From the NCBI GenBank assembly GCA_015066955.1, contig SVNJ01000005.1:1-33917 (forward strand): a DNA stretch of 33,917 bases. Direction: 5' to 3'. Both the position numbers and the translations under genes were made by a program. Source of the DNA: Ruminococcus sp. Its GTDB lineage: Bacteria > Bacillota > Clostridia > Oscillospirales > Ruminococcaceae. Shown here one piece after another: positions 1 to 8,740 of the stretch; positions within the stretch are counted from its first letter, which is position 1, and every line of letters starts with the position of its first letter. Under the pieces are notes generated by a model. That model saw nothing but the letters and a program-made list of their open reading frames with translations. It was not told the DNA's origin and did no database searches.

Positions 1-1
1 A

Positions 2-805
2 CGTGAATTCTACATGGAATCAAAGCTTATGAAGGCAAGCCTTGATTCCTCTGCAACCGAGCTTGTCTGCGAGTTCAATGACGCACTTGCACGCAGTGAC
101 GGCGGGATATTGCTTATCGGAGATATGCTCTATTTCATCGCCTTTGACCCCGACGTACAATTTGATGAAACAGGCGGTACAAGCTGGGGAGGCTGCGGCG
201 GTTATGATTATCTTTACAGCATCAATGTAAAAACAGGCGAGTATACAAATTACGGAAGTATCTGCTATGTTGAGGACGAATATCCCGCCGCAGATAAATC
301 TGCAAGTGCACAGCTTGAAGGATATTATGACGGAAAGCTCTGGATTGCTTATGCATTTGCCAAAGAGGAACCTGAAATCGATGAAAACGGATTCCCTGTA
401 ACTAACCCCGAGTTTACAAAATATATGTTTTCATTTGACCCTGAGGTAAAGGAATATGTAAAAACTGATATGCCTTACCCGAACATCATCACAGAGGAAT
501 ATTACACCTACAGAGATGAAGAAACAGAAAAAGTCAATGTCATCAGCGGAGATAAAACCTACACTACAGGATTAGACTACTGCGAGTTAATCGCAAACAA
601 CAAAGTATTCTATTCTGATTTGAATGGATGTTGGTGGTGCAGTATCGGCGAGGAGACAGTATATGCTCTTAATGAGGAATATAAGGGCTACAGTGTTGTC
701 GCCTTCCACGACGGAAAATATGTACTCTTCAATAACAGAAAGGCTGTCAAGCTTTCAGAGGAGGAGCTTATTGCGAATAGTACGATTGTGGAGGAAGAAA
801 ACTGA
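2..805 (+). CDS. Tandem-array lipoprotein paralogue, 5'-truncated by window edge
   Basis: The frame is open to the left edge. Codons before the ATG at 14 read REFY, matching the same place in the next gene, so position 14 is an internal Met and not a start. What remains is the C-terminal two thirds of a protein close to its downstream neighbour: a block starting MESKLMKASLDSS, a Gly-rich GGYDYLYSI segment, a YPAAD motif and a tail ending in IANSTIVEEEN. The repeated Y/W-rich strands suggest a beta-propeller-like extracytoplasmic fold, but this is inference. The stop overlaps the next ATG (TGATG), indicating one operon. The first 88 bp are identical to 1158-1245. Function unknown. Confidence 0.85.
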   Translation, partial: REFYMESKLMKASLDSSATELVCEFNDALARSDGGILLIGDMLYFIAFDPDVQFDETGGTSWGGCGGYDYLYSINVKTGEYTNYGSICYVEDEYPAADKSASAQLEGYYDGKLWIAYAFAKEEPEIDENGFPVTNPEFTKYMFSFDPEVKEYVKTDMPYPNIITEEYYTYRDEETEKVNVISGDKTYTTGLDYCELIANNKVFYSDLNGCWWCSIGEETVYALNEEYKGYSVVAFHDGKYVLFNNRKAVKLSEEELIANSTIVEEEN

Positions 806-1968
806 TGAAAAAGAAAATATTATCAATAGCACTTGCCGCATTGATGCTTACAGCTTGCGGAGAGAAGAAAGAAGAGCCAAAAGAGCTTGTTTTATTCACC
901 TCGTATCAGAATGTCTACGAAAACGGCAAAATATATTCCGCAGGACTGGATGCCAACAGGGTCACGAGATTCCTCGATTTTGCGTCACTTGAAACAGCTC
1001 CTTTTTGTGCAGTACCTAACTGCACCCACAGCATATCATCGTCTGAGTGCCTTTCCCGTGTGGCAGGCGAGCGTCCTTTTCTCGTGGGAGACAGCGTTTA
1101 TTTCTTTATCAATAACGGGAATATAACCGGCGGAGAAATTATAGAAACGCCCGAAGGACGTGAATTCTACATGGAATCAAAGCTTATGAAGGCAAGCCTT
1201 GATTCCTCTGCAACCGAGCTTGTCTGCGAGTTCAATGACGCACTTACACGTACCGAAGACAGCTTTATGATTATCGGAGATATACTGTATTTTCTCGCCT
1301 ATGACCCCGACCCATATATTGACGGAATGGGCGGTGCAAGCTGGGGAAGCGGCGGCGGATATGATTTTCTGTGCAGTATAAATATCAAAACAGGTGAGTA
1401 TACCAATTATGGAAGTATATGCTACGTTGAAGACGAATATCCTGCCGCTGATAACTCGAGCGGTGCAAGACTTTGCGGTTATTATGATGGCAAACTGTGG
1501 ATTGAGTATTCATTCCTTAAAGAAGATATTCAACGTGATGAAAACGGCATTCCCGAACCCGATTATGTTCCTGAGTTTACTATATATATGTTTGAATTTG
1601 ACCCCTCAGTAAAAGAGTATGTACGGAGTGATATGCCCGAACCGCAGACTATTACAGAAGAATATTATTCCTATATCAATGAAGAAACAGAAAAAGTCAA
1701 TGTCATCAGCGGAGATAAAACCTACACTACGGGAATAGAATACTGCGAGGTAATCGCAAACAACAAAGTGTTCTATTCTGATTTGAATGGCTGTTGGTGG
1801 TGCAGTATCGGCGAGGAGACAGTATATGCCCTTACCGAAGAATATAAGGGCTACAGTGTTGTCGCCTTCCATGACGGAAAATACGTACTCTTCAATAACA
1901 GAAAGGCTGTCAAGCTTTCAGAGGAAGAGCTTATTGCAAATAGTACGATTTATGAGGAGGAAAACTGA
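805..1968 (+). CDS. Putative lipoprotein of tandem array, copy 2
   Basis: A 387-aa protein with a lipoprotein signal peptide: Lys-rich start MKKKIL, hydrophobic stretch, lipobox LTAC with Cys at about residue 18, then a charged EKKEEPKE linker. The mature part is probably anchored outside the membrane. Near residue 70 is a Cys/His cluster, CAVPNCTH followed by another Cys (CX4CXH...C), which could bind metal or form disulfides. The rest has repeated GDxxYF-like strands suggesting a propeller, but I cannot assign a family. The start follows the Shine-Dalgarno-like GAGGAAG at the end of the previous gene and shares TGATG with its stop. The next gene starts in the same way. Function unknown; the array leads into an ABC transporter. 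Confidence 0.87.
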   Translation: MKKKILSIALAALMLTACGEKKEEPKELVLFTSYQNVYENGKIYSAGLDANRVTRFLDFASLETAPFCAVPNCTHSISSSECLSRVAGERPFLVGDSVYFFINNGNITGGEIIETPEGREFYMESKLMKASLDSSATELVCEFNDALTRTEDSFMIIGDILYFLAYDPDPYIDGMGGASWGSGGGYDFLCSINIKTGEYTNYGSICYVEDEYPAADNSSGARLCGYYDGKLWIEYSFLKEDIQRDENGIPEPDYVPEFTIYMFEFDPSVKEYVRSDMPEPQTITEEYYSYINEETEKVNVISGDKTYTTGIEYCEVIANNKVFYSDLNGCWWCSIGEETVYALTEEYKGYSVVAFHDGKYVLFNNRKAVKLSEEELIANSTIYEEEN

Positions 1969-3128
1969 TGAAACGGAAAATACTGTCTATGATTGCGGCG
2001 GCGGTTATGATGACGGTGTTTGCTTGCTCGGAAAAGAAGGAGAGCGACGTTCATCGTATAATTTCGGGGAATACATACGAAAACGGCATGATATACAATG
2101 CAGGAACATGGCCTAATGAAACGAAACGTTTTCTTGATTTTACGTCTCTTGAAACTGCACCTCTCTGTGCAGTGCCCAACTGTACCCATTCATCAAGTTC
2201 AAGCGAATGCCTGACTCGTGTTGTAAATGATAACTGCATGCTTGTTGATGATTATTTGTACTACTTTGTAACTAACGGACAGGGCGGACTCGGAGAAATG
2301 GTAGCGACTCCCGACGGATACGAACATCGTATGGAATCAAAGCTTATGAGGGTAAGTCTTGATTCTTCCGAAACAGAAACAGTCTGTACCTTTACCGACT
2401 CACTTGTACGCAGTGAGGATAAATTTCTGCTTATCGATAACATGCTGTATTTCATCACTTTTGACCCCGACCCGAAATACACCGAAAACGGAGGATATGA
2501 AGGCTTCGGAAGCAACGGCGGATATGATTTTCTTTGCAGTATAAAAATTAATACAGGAGAATATACCAACTACGGATATTTCTGCTATGTTGAGGATGAG
2601 TACCCTGCTGCTGATCATTCAGGCACGGCAAGCATGATAGGTTATTATGAAGGCAATATAATACTGGAGTATAGCTTCCTTAAAGAATTACCCGAAGTTG
2701 ATGAAAACGGAATACCGCTGAACGAAGAAGGCTATATGGAAAGCTGGGCATATTACACCTATGAATTCAATCCCAAAACAAAAGAATTTACAAGAAATGC
2801 TGAGCTCGACCATTGGAGGTTCGGCGACGATTGCCGTGTATTGTATGATGACGATTCTCCTGTGGCAACAGTTGTAAAAGGAGATGAGACCTATACAATT
2901 CACGGTATGTGGTCATGCGAGGTAATTAATAACAAGGTATTCGGCGACCAAAATAAATGGTGCAATCTCGGAGAGGAGACAGTATATGCACTTACCGAAG
3001 AATATAAGGGTTACAGTGTTGTCGCCTTCCACGACGAAAAATACATACTCTTCAATAACAGAAAGGCTGTGAAGCTTTCAGAGGAAGAGCTTATTGCAAA
3101 CAGTACGATTTATGAGGGGGAAAACTGA
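1968..3128 (+). CDS. Putative lipoprotein of tandem array, copy 3
   Basis: A 386-aa paralogue of the preceding gene. The signal peptide ends in a VFAC lipobox (Cys at about residue 20). The CAVPNCTH Cys/His cluster is retained, as is the last ~50-residue tail (EETVYALTEEYKGYSVVAFH...), which is almost identical to copies 1 and 2. The middle (about residues 200-320) has diverged and lacks the WWCS segment of copies 1 and 2, having NKWCNLGEE instead. It is joined on both sides by TGATG overlaps, so it is translationally coupled. Extracytoplasmic lipid-anchored location is inferred from the lipobox. Function unknown. Confidence 0.87.
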   Translation: MKRKILSMIAAAVMMTVFACSEKKESDVHRIISGNTYENGMIYNAGTWPNETKRFLDFTSLETAPLCAVPNCTHSSSSSECLTRVVNDNCMLVDDYLYYFVTNGQGGLGEMVATPDGYEHRMESKLMRVSLDSSETETVCTFTDSLVRSEDKFLLIDNMLYFITFDPDPKYTENGGYEGFGSNGGYDFLCSIKINTGEYTNYGYFCYVEDEYPAADHSGTASMIGYYEGNIILEYSFLKELPEVDENGIPLNEEGYMESWAYYTYEFNPKTKEFTRNAELDHWRFGDDCRVLYDDDSPVATVVKGDETYTIHGMWSCEVINNKVFGDQNKWCNLGEETVYALTEEYKGYSVVAFHDEKYILFNNRKAVKLSEEELIANSTIYEGEN

Positions 3129-4291
3129 TGAAACGAAAAATACTATGCATGCTCACATCGGCAGTTATGCTGACAGCGGCGGCTTGCTCTGAAAAGAATG
3201 AAAGCGGTGCATCATCGGCTGACAGCGGAAAAACAGGTGTGCAGTCGGATATGGTTTACTTTTCAGGCACAGGCTCAGTGTACAACGGCGGCTTTATCTA
3301 CAATTTAGGCATCGATTCCCCTACGTATTATCTCGACCTTAATACACAGGAAAAATCAGCACTTTGCGCCGTTCCTAACTGCACTCACAGGGTAAGCAGT
3401 TGTCTTGCACAGCAGGCAGGCAATAATCCCGTTTTCTACAATGACAGCATTTATTATTTTGTTTCATCCTTTGGCTACGAGGAAGTGCCCGAAGGACATC
3501 GGTTTTATATGAAAAGCACGCTTTATAAAGCAAGACTTGATTCCTCAGAAGCTGAAAAAGTTGTGGAATTTACCGACTGTGTACCAACAGAGGGAGGCGG
3601 AATAGTCCTTGACGGGAACACTATATGGTTTATCGGCGACGATGAAAGCCCGATTCCCGAAAATATTTACGATGATACGTGGATATCTGAATCAGATACG
3701 CCGGGCAGCCATTTTATGTGCAGTATAAATCTTGATACGGGTGAGTATAAAAACTTCGGAAGCATTACCGATGAGGACAAGCAGTACCCATGCCGCTCAC
3801 AGTGCAATAATGCCAACATAAGGGGCATTTATAAGGATAAGCTTGTGATTGATTATCAGTATGCCTTCAAGGATATGGAGGAGTACAATAACGGGGCAGA
3901 TAATCCTATCGACTGCGTAAAATTCCTCAGCTTTGAATTTGATACAAAAACGGAAACCCTCATACAAAATGAACGTCCTGCACCAATTACGGCAGACGGC
4001 AACGTTTATATAGGCTGTGATTTTGCAGAAAATACAATGACAGTAATCACAGACAGCGGAGAGCGCAACTATAACTACGATGAACTTTCCGCATCTGTTG
4101 CAGCCTGCAACGGAAAGGTTTTCGGACTGACAAAATGGATTGATACGGCGGATTTTTCAGAGCATACTTATCCCGAATCTATAGATGAATGGGTTAATGT
4201 GGCATATCATAACGGAAGCTATTATTTCCTGACAACTAAAGGGAAAACGATTGAAATTTCAGAGGAGATGATGAATGGTGAACAATCTTAA
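3128..4291 (+). CDS. Putative lipoprotein of tandem array, copy 4 (divergent)
   Basis: A 387-aa protein, the most divergent member. The signal peptide has an AAAC lipobox (Cys at about residue 20) followed by a Ser/Gly-rich linker. It keeps the CAVPNCTH...C cluster (near residue 78), the DTGEYKNFGS-type strand seen in the other copies as NIKTGEYTNYGS, and a Y/W-rich body. It lacks the nearly identical C-terminal tail of copies 1-3, so it has escaped whatever homogenises them. Its 3' end overlaps the ABC ATPase gene by 17 bp, which ties the lipoproteins to the transporter. Function unknown; a substrate-capture or sensor role for the transporter is only inference. Confidence 0.86.
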   Translation: MKRKILCMLTSAVMLTAAACSEKNESGASSADSGKTGVQSDMVYFSGTGSVYNGGFIYNLGIDSPTYYLDLNTQEKSALCAVPNCTHRVSSCLAQQAGNNPVFYNDSIYYFVSSFGYEEVPEGHRFYMKSTLYKARLDSSEAEKVVEFTDCVPTEGGGIVLDGNTIWFIGDDESPIPENIYDDTWISESDTPGSHFMCSINLDTGEYKNFGSITDEDKQYPCRSQCNNANIRGIYKDKLVIDYQYAFKDMEEYNNGADNPIDCVKFLSFEFDTKTETLIQNERPAPITADGNVYIGCDFAENTMTVITDSGERNYNYDELSASVAACNGKVFGLTKWIDTADFSEHTYPESIDEWVNVAYHNGSYYFLTTKGKTIEISEEMMNGEQS

Positions 4292-5018
4292 ACTCGAAAA
4301 AATCAACAAACACTACGGCAAAAAAAAGCATGCACTATGCGATTTCAGCTTTGAATTCACAAACGGAATCTACGGACTTTTAGGGCCTAACGGTGCAGGA
4401 AAGTCAACGCTGATGAATATAGTCACAGATAATCTTCTGCCCGATAAGGACGGCGGAAAAATCCTGTGGAACGGCGAGGAAACTAAGGTTTTAAAGGATA
4501 AATTCCGAAGCAGAATGGGCTTTATGCCTCAGCAGCAGAACCTCTACGAAAGTATGACCGCACGCACATTTTTGAACTATATTGCCGCACTGAAATGCCT
4601 TGACAAAAAGACAGCCGAAAAGGAAATTCCCGAAATTGTCGGGCGTGTGGAGCTTTCCGACAGCCTTGACAAGAAAATGGGCGGATTTTCAGGCGGTATG
4701 AAGCAGAGAGTACTCATAGCGGCGGCACTTCTCGGCAACCCCGACCTTATAATCCTCGATGAGCCTACCGCAGGTCTTGACCCTAAACAGCGTGTAATTA
4801 TCCGCAATATGGTCTCGGCACTTTCAAAAGACAAGATAATTATAATTTCCACCCACATCGTCTCGGATATTGAAAATATCGCAAAGGAAATCCTATTTAT
4901 CAAGGAGGGACACCTTATCGACAGCGGTACTATCCCTGAACTTCTTGAAAAGGTTGAGGGTGAAGAAAGGACGCTTGAAAGCCTGTATATGCAGTACTAT
5001 GGGGAGATGCAGTCATGA
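4275..5018 (+). CDS. ABC transporter ATP-binding protein
   Basis: A 247-aa nucleotide-binding subunit. It has Walker A GPNGAGKST (about residues 37-45), the ABC signature FSGGMKQR (about 139), Walker B LIILDEP followed by TAGLDP, and a switch His in STHIVSD. The architecture is that of ABC-2-type exporters or peptide-resistance transporters, in which the ATPase pairs with a separate polytopic permease, here the next gene (4-bp ATGA overlap). The start at 4275 follows AGAGGAG; a GTG one codon later is also possible. It overlaps the last lipoprotein gene by 17 bp. Substrate is not predictable from sequence alone. Confidence 0.93.
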   Translation: MVNNLKLEKINKHYGKKKHALCDFSFEFTNGIYGLLGPNGAGKSTLMNIVTDNLLPDKDGGKILWNGEETKVLKDKFRSRMGFMPQQQNLYESMTARTFLNYIAALKCLDKKTAEKEIPEIVGRVELSDSLDKKMGGFSGGMKQRVLIAAALLGNPDLIILDEPTAGLDPKQRVIIRNMVSALSKDKIIIISTHIVSDIENIAKEILFIKEGHLIDSGTIPELLEKVEGEERTLESLYMQYYGEMQS

Positions 5019-7189
5019 GAATTTTTACAACTGAGCTGAAAAAGCTTCTCAGCGGACGCATCTTTCTGCTTATTTCGGCGGTGGCACTTGTGCTCAATGC
5101 GTATCTTATGTTCAGAACCGCAAATTCGTCCGAATCAACCCCCGAAGAATACAAAGCAATATACTCCGAATTAGATGGCATGGGCGACAGTGAAAAGTTT
5201 CAGTGGCTTGAAGCAAGATGCAATGAGTTTTCGGGTCAGCATAGCTATGACTTCGGTGTACTTTATGAACTGCGTGAGGAATGCGGACAGATTACAGGCT
5301 ATCAGGAGTACCTCGACAGTATCGACGCACAGGCTAAATCTATGTCGAGCATCTCGATATTTGCAAAGCCCGACACCTTCAATTATCGGAGCATAATGAA
5401 AACGCCCCCCGCTTATGAGCACATGAGAGACGTTCAGCCTGTATTTGACGTATCTAAGGGAATAAACCTTGCAACGGACAATAATTTCACGGATATACTT
5501 ATCGGATTCATCGTACTTTTCGCAGTGATTTCGCTTATGATTTCCGACCGTGAACAGGGACTTTCGGGACTTCTGTTTCCGCTGAAAAGAGGACGTGGGT
5601 ATCTTCTGCTGACTAAAATGGGAGTGCTTTCTGTTACGGTTTTTGCGACAATATTGCTCATGTACGGTGAAAACCTTATTATCGGTTCGCAGATTTACGG
5701 ACTGGGAGATTTATCACGTCCCGTACAGTCGCTAGGCGGCTTTATCGGCTGTAATCTGAAAATCAGCGTACTCGGCTATCTTGTACTTTACATTGCTTTC
5801 AAATTTGCGTCTGTTTTCACAATCGGAGCGGTACTTTCGCTCATTGCCGTAAATACAAAAAATACCGTATCATTCTACGGCATTTCGGCGGTTATTCTTG
5901 CTGTCGAGGGACTGACCTTTGCACTTATTCACCCTCTTTCAAAGTACAGCATTTTCCGTTACATAAATCTAATATCGTTCACTCGTGGAAACGATATTTT
6001 CTGTAATTTCAAGAACATCAACTTCTGGGGTTATCCTATCCCCCTCATTCCTACATCGGTGGGAGCGATATGTGTAATTGCACTTCTCTGCACGGGGCTT
6101 TCCGCATGGCTTTACTCCGCAAAGCGTAACCTTGAATACAGAAAAATCGGAATAAGGCTTGGATTTATACGCTCAGAGAAAATCCACTCACAGCTTTACT
6201 ACACGCTTTACAAATCGCTGATTCTGCAGAAGGGTATTGTTTTCATTGCAATTTTTATTGCCGCTGCAGGCTTTATGAGTACGGGCTTTATTAAGAAATA
6301 TGACCCCGCTGACGCTTATTATCAGTATTACTGTAACGAGCATGAAGGCGATATTACGCAGGAAACCTTTGATTTTATCGAGGCTGAAACCGCACGCTTT
6401 TCCGAGATAAACGCACGTATTGAGGAGCTTTCACAGCAAGGCTTTTCTTCCGAGCTTAACCAGCTTTACAGAGAGGTTGCTCCCGAAATAGGATTTATAC
6501 CGTTTTCCGAGCGTGTTTCACAGATTAAGGATATTGACGGTGCACAGGTTTTCTACGATACGGGTTACAAGCGTGCACTTGGTTTTGCCGGATATGACGA
6601 TGATATGAAGTATGCTCTTGCGTGTGTACTGCTTTGTCTTTTCCTCGTATCACCGCTGATTGCAAACGATAACCGCCACAAAATGAGCTTTGTAATCAAT
6701 GCAACGGCTTCGGGAAAACGAAGCTATATCCGCAGAAATATACTCACCGCCTGTATGTACGGTGTGCTCTCGGCATTGCTGTGGATAGTGCCCTATGCGG
6801 TAACAATTTCACGCTACTACAAGCACAGCGGACTCGGTGCGTCACTGCGAAGCATCACCGATTTCATTGATTTTCCGCTTAATATCAAGGTGTGGCAGTA
6901 TCTGCTGATTGTGTGTCTGCTGAGAATTCTTTTCACTTCTCTTTCCGCACTTGTTATGCTTGGAATATCCTCGCAGTGCAGAAACGCTTCCTCTGCGGTA
7001 CTTGTAAATTTTGCGGTATTCGCTCTGCCGATTATTATTTATATGCTCGGTGCGAAATTTATGGTGAACATCGGATTCAATCCGCTTCTGAGTGTAAATG
7101 CGGTACTGAATGAGGCTTCTGTTATACAGTTTGCAGTGCCTTTAGGTGTTGCTGCGGTGCTTGCCTACAGAATCAGAGAGAAAACATGA
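5015..7189 (+). CDS. ABC transporter permease, internally duplicated ABC-2-like
   Basis: A 724-aa membrane protein of two similar halves. Each half starts with one transmembrane helix (about residues 16-33 and 405-424), then an extracytoplasmic loop of about 100-120 residues, then a cluster of five or so helices, which is a fused dimer of an ABC-2-type permease. The loops are rich in Glu/Tyr (for example YSELDGMG and YYQYYCNEHEG). The ATG overlaps the ATPase stop by 4 bp, so the two are coupled and probably form the complete transporter. It is the last gene of the operon, followed by hairpins from 7203. Export of a peptide or lipid-like substrate, or antimicrobial resistance, is plausible from the family but not shown. 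Confidence 0.88.
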   Translation: MRIFTTELKKLLSGRIFLLISAVALVLNAYLMFRTANSSESTPEEYKAIYSELDGMGDSEKFQWLEARCNEFSGQHSYDFGVLYELREECGQITGYQEYLDSIDAQAKSMSSISIFAKPDTFNYRSIMKTPPAYEHMRDVQPVFDVSKGINLATDNNFTDILIGFIVLFAVISLMISDREQGLSGLLFPLKRGRGYLLLTKMGVLSVTVFATILLMYGENLIIGSQIYGLGDLSRPVQSLGGFIGCNLKISVLGYLVLYIAFKFASVFTIGAVLSLIAVNTKNTVSFYGISAVILAVEGLTFALIHPLSKYSIFRYINLISFTRGNDIFCNFKNINFWGYPIPLIPTSVGAICVIALLCTGLSAWLYSAKRNLEYRKIGIRLGFIRSEKIHSQLYYTLYKSLILQKGIVFIAIFIAAAGFMSTGFIKKYDPADAYYQYYCNEHEGDITQETFDFIEAETARFSEINARIEELSQQGFSSELNQLYREVAPEIGFIPFSERVSQIKDIDGAQVFYDTGYKRALGFAGYDDDMKYALACVLLCLFLVSPLIANDNRHKMSFVINATASGKRSYIRRNILTACMYGVLSALLWIVPYAVTISRYYKHSGLGASLRSITDFIDFPLNIKVWQYLLIVCLLRILFTSLSALVMLGISSQCRNASSAVLVNFAVFALPIIIYMLGAKFMVNIGFNPLLSVNAVLNEASVIQFAVPLGVAAVLAYRIREKT

Positions 7190-7202
7190 TATAGATAAAA
7201 TA

Positions 7203-7232
7203 ACAGCACGGAAGGTTCACTTTCCGTGCTGT
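7203..7232. terminator. Hairpin 1 after the lipoprotein/ABC operon
   Basis: A perfect 11-bp stem, ACAGCACGGAA/TTCCGTGCTGT, with an 8-nt loop, 13 bp after the permease stop. On the + strand no clear T-run follows. On the - strand it is followed by TTATTTTAT, so it may better serve rlmH read-through or just stabilise the 3' end. Confidence 0.5.
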
Positions 7233-7270
7233 CAGAGTGTCGTAAAAGCAATAATTTATGCGTAAAGCAA

Positions 7271-7349
7271 CGGACAGCCGCAAGGGCTGTCCCTACAGTA
7301 TGTACGTAAAACAGACATTATCTGTAGGGGCGACCCTTGCGGTCGCCCG
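7271..7349. repeat. Inverted pair of REP-like elements
   Basis: Two 27-bp REP-like units in opposite orientation, 7271-7297 (- orientation) and 7323-7349 (+ orientation), separated by 25 bp. The + unit starts TGTAGGGGCGACCC and ends GGTCGCCCG. Each is itself an imperfect hairpin. The 7323-7349 unit is identical to the one at 10686-10712. Here the TGTA heads face inward, opposite to the pair at 10.7 kb. They probably belong to the REP family served by the RAYT at 29642. Confidence 0.8.
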
Positions 7350-7379
7350 TTTCCGTATCGTTATTTTTTCTACAGACTG

Positions 7380-7418
7380 ACAGCACGAATTAATTATCTT
7401 TCCGTGCTGTTTATTTAT
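7380..7418 (+). terminator. Hairpin 2, probable operon terminator
   Basis: Stem ACAGCACG/CGTGCTGT around an AT-rich loop, followed on the + strand by TTATTTATA. The arms are the same as hairpin 1 (7203-7232), so the two hairpins bracket the REP pair. It can end the + strand ABC operon; rlmH converges from the other side. Confidence 0.5.
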
Positions 7419-7431
7419 ACAATCTATTTGA

Positions 7432-7905
7432 TTACTTATGATACTTACCGCCGCCTGCAATCTGAAATGCACGGTAAATCTGCTCTAAAAGCATTACCCT
7501 TGCAAGCTGATGCGGAAATGTCATTTTCGACATGGAAAGCCTCAGCTGTCCCATAGACTTTATTTCACTGTCGATGCCGAATGAGCTTCCGATAATAAAC
7601 GTTACAGTGCTGAAACCGTTTACACCCGCTTCCGAAATTGTCTCCGAAAGCTCGATACTGCTGAGCTGTTTTCCCTCGATACACATAGGTATAATCATAC
7701 CCTTTGCGTACTTTTTTATCTGCTCAGCCTCCTTTTTCAGTGCGGAGGCTATTTCCTTATCCGAAGGATTATCGCTGAGACGGCACTCGTCAAGCTCATG
7801 AAGCTCAAAGGTACAGTAGCGTCCGAGACGCTTTATATATTCGGCACAGGCACTGCGGAGATAGTCCTCCTTAAGCTTGCCTATTACAATTAAATTTATA
7901 GTCAT
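7432..7905 (-). CDS. rlmH: 23S rRNA (pseudouridine1915-N3)-methyltransferase RlmH
   Basis: A 157-aa SPOUT-fold methyltransferase, the usual RlmH length. It starts MTINLIVIGKLKEDY, has the AdoMet-binding knot segment FIIGSSFGI and ends in the family-typical EQIYRAFQI...YHK. By family knowledge it methylates pseudouridine 1915 in helix 69 of 23S rRNA using AdoMet. The start ATG overlaps the stop of the upstream MBL gene (TGATG), and the walJ-rlmH order is common in Firmicutes. It is the last gene of the - strand operon that begins at the cysteine T-box. Confidence 0.95.
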   Translation of the reverse strand: MTINLIVIGKLKEDYLRSACAEYIKRLGRYCTFELHELDECRLSDNPSDKEIASALKKEAEQIKKYAKGMIIPMCIEGKQLSSIELSETISEAGVNGFSTVTFIIGSSFGIDSEIKSMGQLRLSMSKMTFPHQLARVMLLEQIYRAFQIAGGGKYHK

Positions 7906-8690
7906 CAGAAAATCACTGCTCCTCCCGCTGTTTCCACAGGTGCAACGCCGAGAAGATAGTCCTTGCAGCGTTTATACTGCGGAAGACTGTTCTGCACGGT
8001 ACTGTCAGCAATCTGCGGACGGTTGTTGTCCTGACTGAGATGTCCCAGTATGAAATGTGTCGTGCCACGCTCAATAAGCCGTCCAACCTGAGCGGCACAG
8101 TCATTGTTGGAAAGGTGGCCGTTTTTCGACAGTATTCGCTCTTTCAGATAAAGGGGATAACCGCCTGTGCGGAGCATATTTTCATCATAATTCGACTCTA
8201 AAAGGACAAGCCTGCACCCTGTCAGTGCTTCATCGACCTCAGGTGTAACGTGCCCTAAATCGGTACAAACCGCACAATACTTATCGTCCTCAGTATGTAT
8301 GCGGTAGCCGCAGCTTTGAATGGTATCATGAGGTGTGTTGAAGCAACGCACCTCCATACCTGCGGCGGCAATTGAGATGCCCGTCATATCGATTATGGGC
8401 GAGGACGAGGATATTTTGTCCGCATCCGCAAGTCTTTGAAGCGTCCTTTTCTGTCCGTAAACGGGGCAACCTGTCTTATTGGTGAAAAGCCTCAGTCCAC
8501 TTACGTGGTCTGAGTGCTCATGGGTGATGAATATCGCCTTCACCGCTTCGGCAGATATTCTGTTAAGCTCCAGTGCCGCCATGAGCCTTTTGCAGCTGAC
8601 GCCGCAGTCTATAAGTATTCCGCCCTTTTCAGTCCCGATAAAGGTTGAATTGCCCTTACTTGAACTGAAAAGAGGATATATTCTTGCCAT
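7905..8690 (-). CDS. walJ: MBL-fold metallohydrolase, WalJ/YycJ family
   Basis: A 261-aa metallo-beta-lactamase-fold protein. The N-terminus SSSKGNSTFIG and the zinc-ligand motif THEHSDH (about residues 56-62) are typical of YycJ/WalJ, followed by CTDLGHV and a late GHLSQDN His. Family members are two-metal phosphodiesterases linked to cell-wall control and DNA repair in Bacillus and Streptococcus; the substrate here is inferred only. It is followed directly by rlmH with stop/start overlap and preceded by the GNAT gene with a 50-bp gap. The ribosome binding site before the ATG is weak. Cytoplasmic. Confidence 0.9.
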   Translation of the reverse strand: MARIYPLFSSSKGNSTFIGTEKGGILIDCGVSCKRLMAALELNRISAEAVKAIFITHEHSDHVSGLRLFTNKTGCPVYGQKRTLQRLADADKISSSSPIIDMTGISIAAAGMEVRCFNTPHDTIQSCGYRIHTEDDKYCAVCTDLGHVTPEVDEALTGCRLVLLESNYDENMLRTGGYPLYLKERILSKNGHLSNNDCAAQVGRLIERGTTHFILGHLSQDNNRPQIADSTVQNSLPQYKRCKDYLLGVAPVETAGGAVIF

Positions 8691-8740
8691 ATTTTATTAT
8701 GACACTCCGTTCTGAATGTAGTTTTTGTAGAATAGAATTC

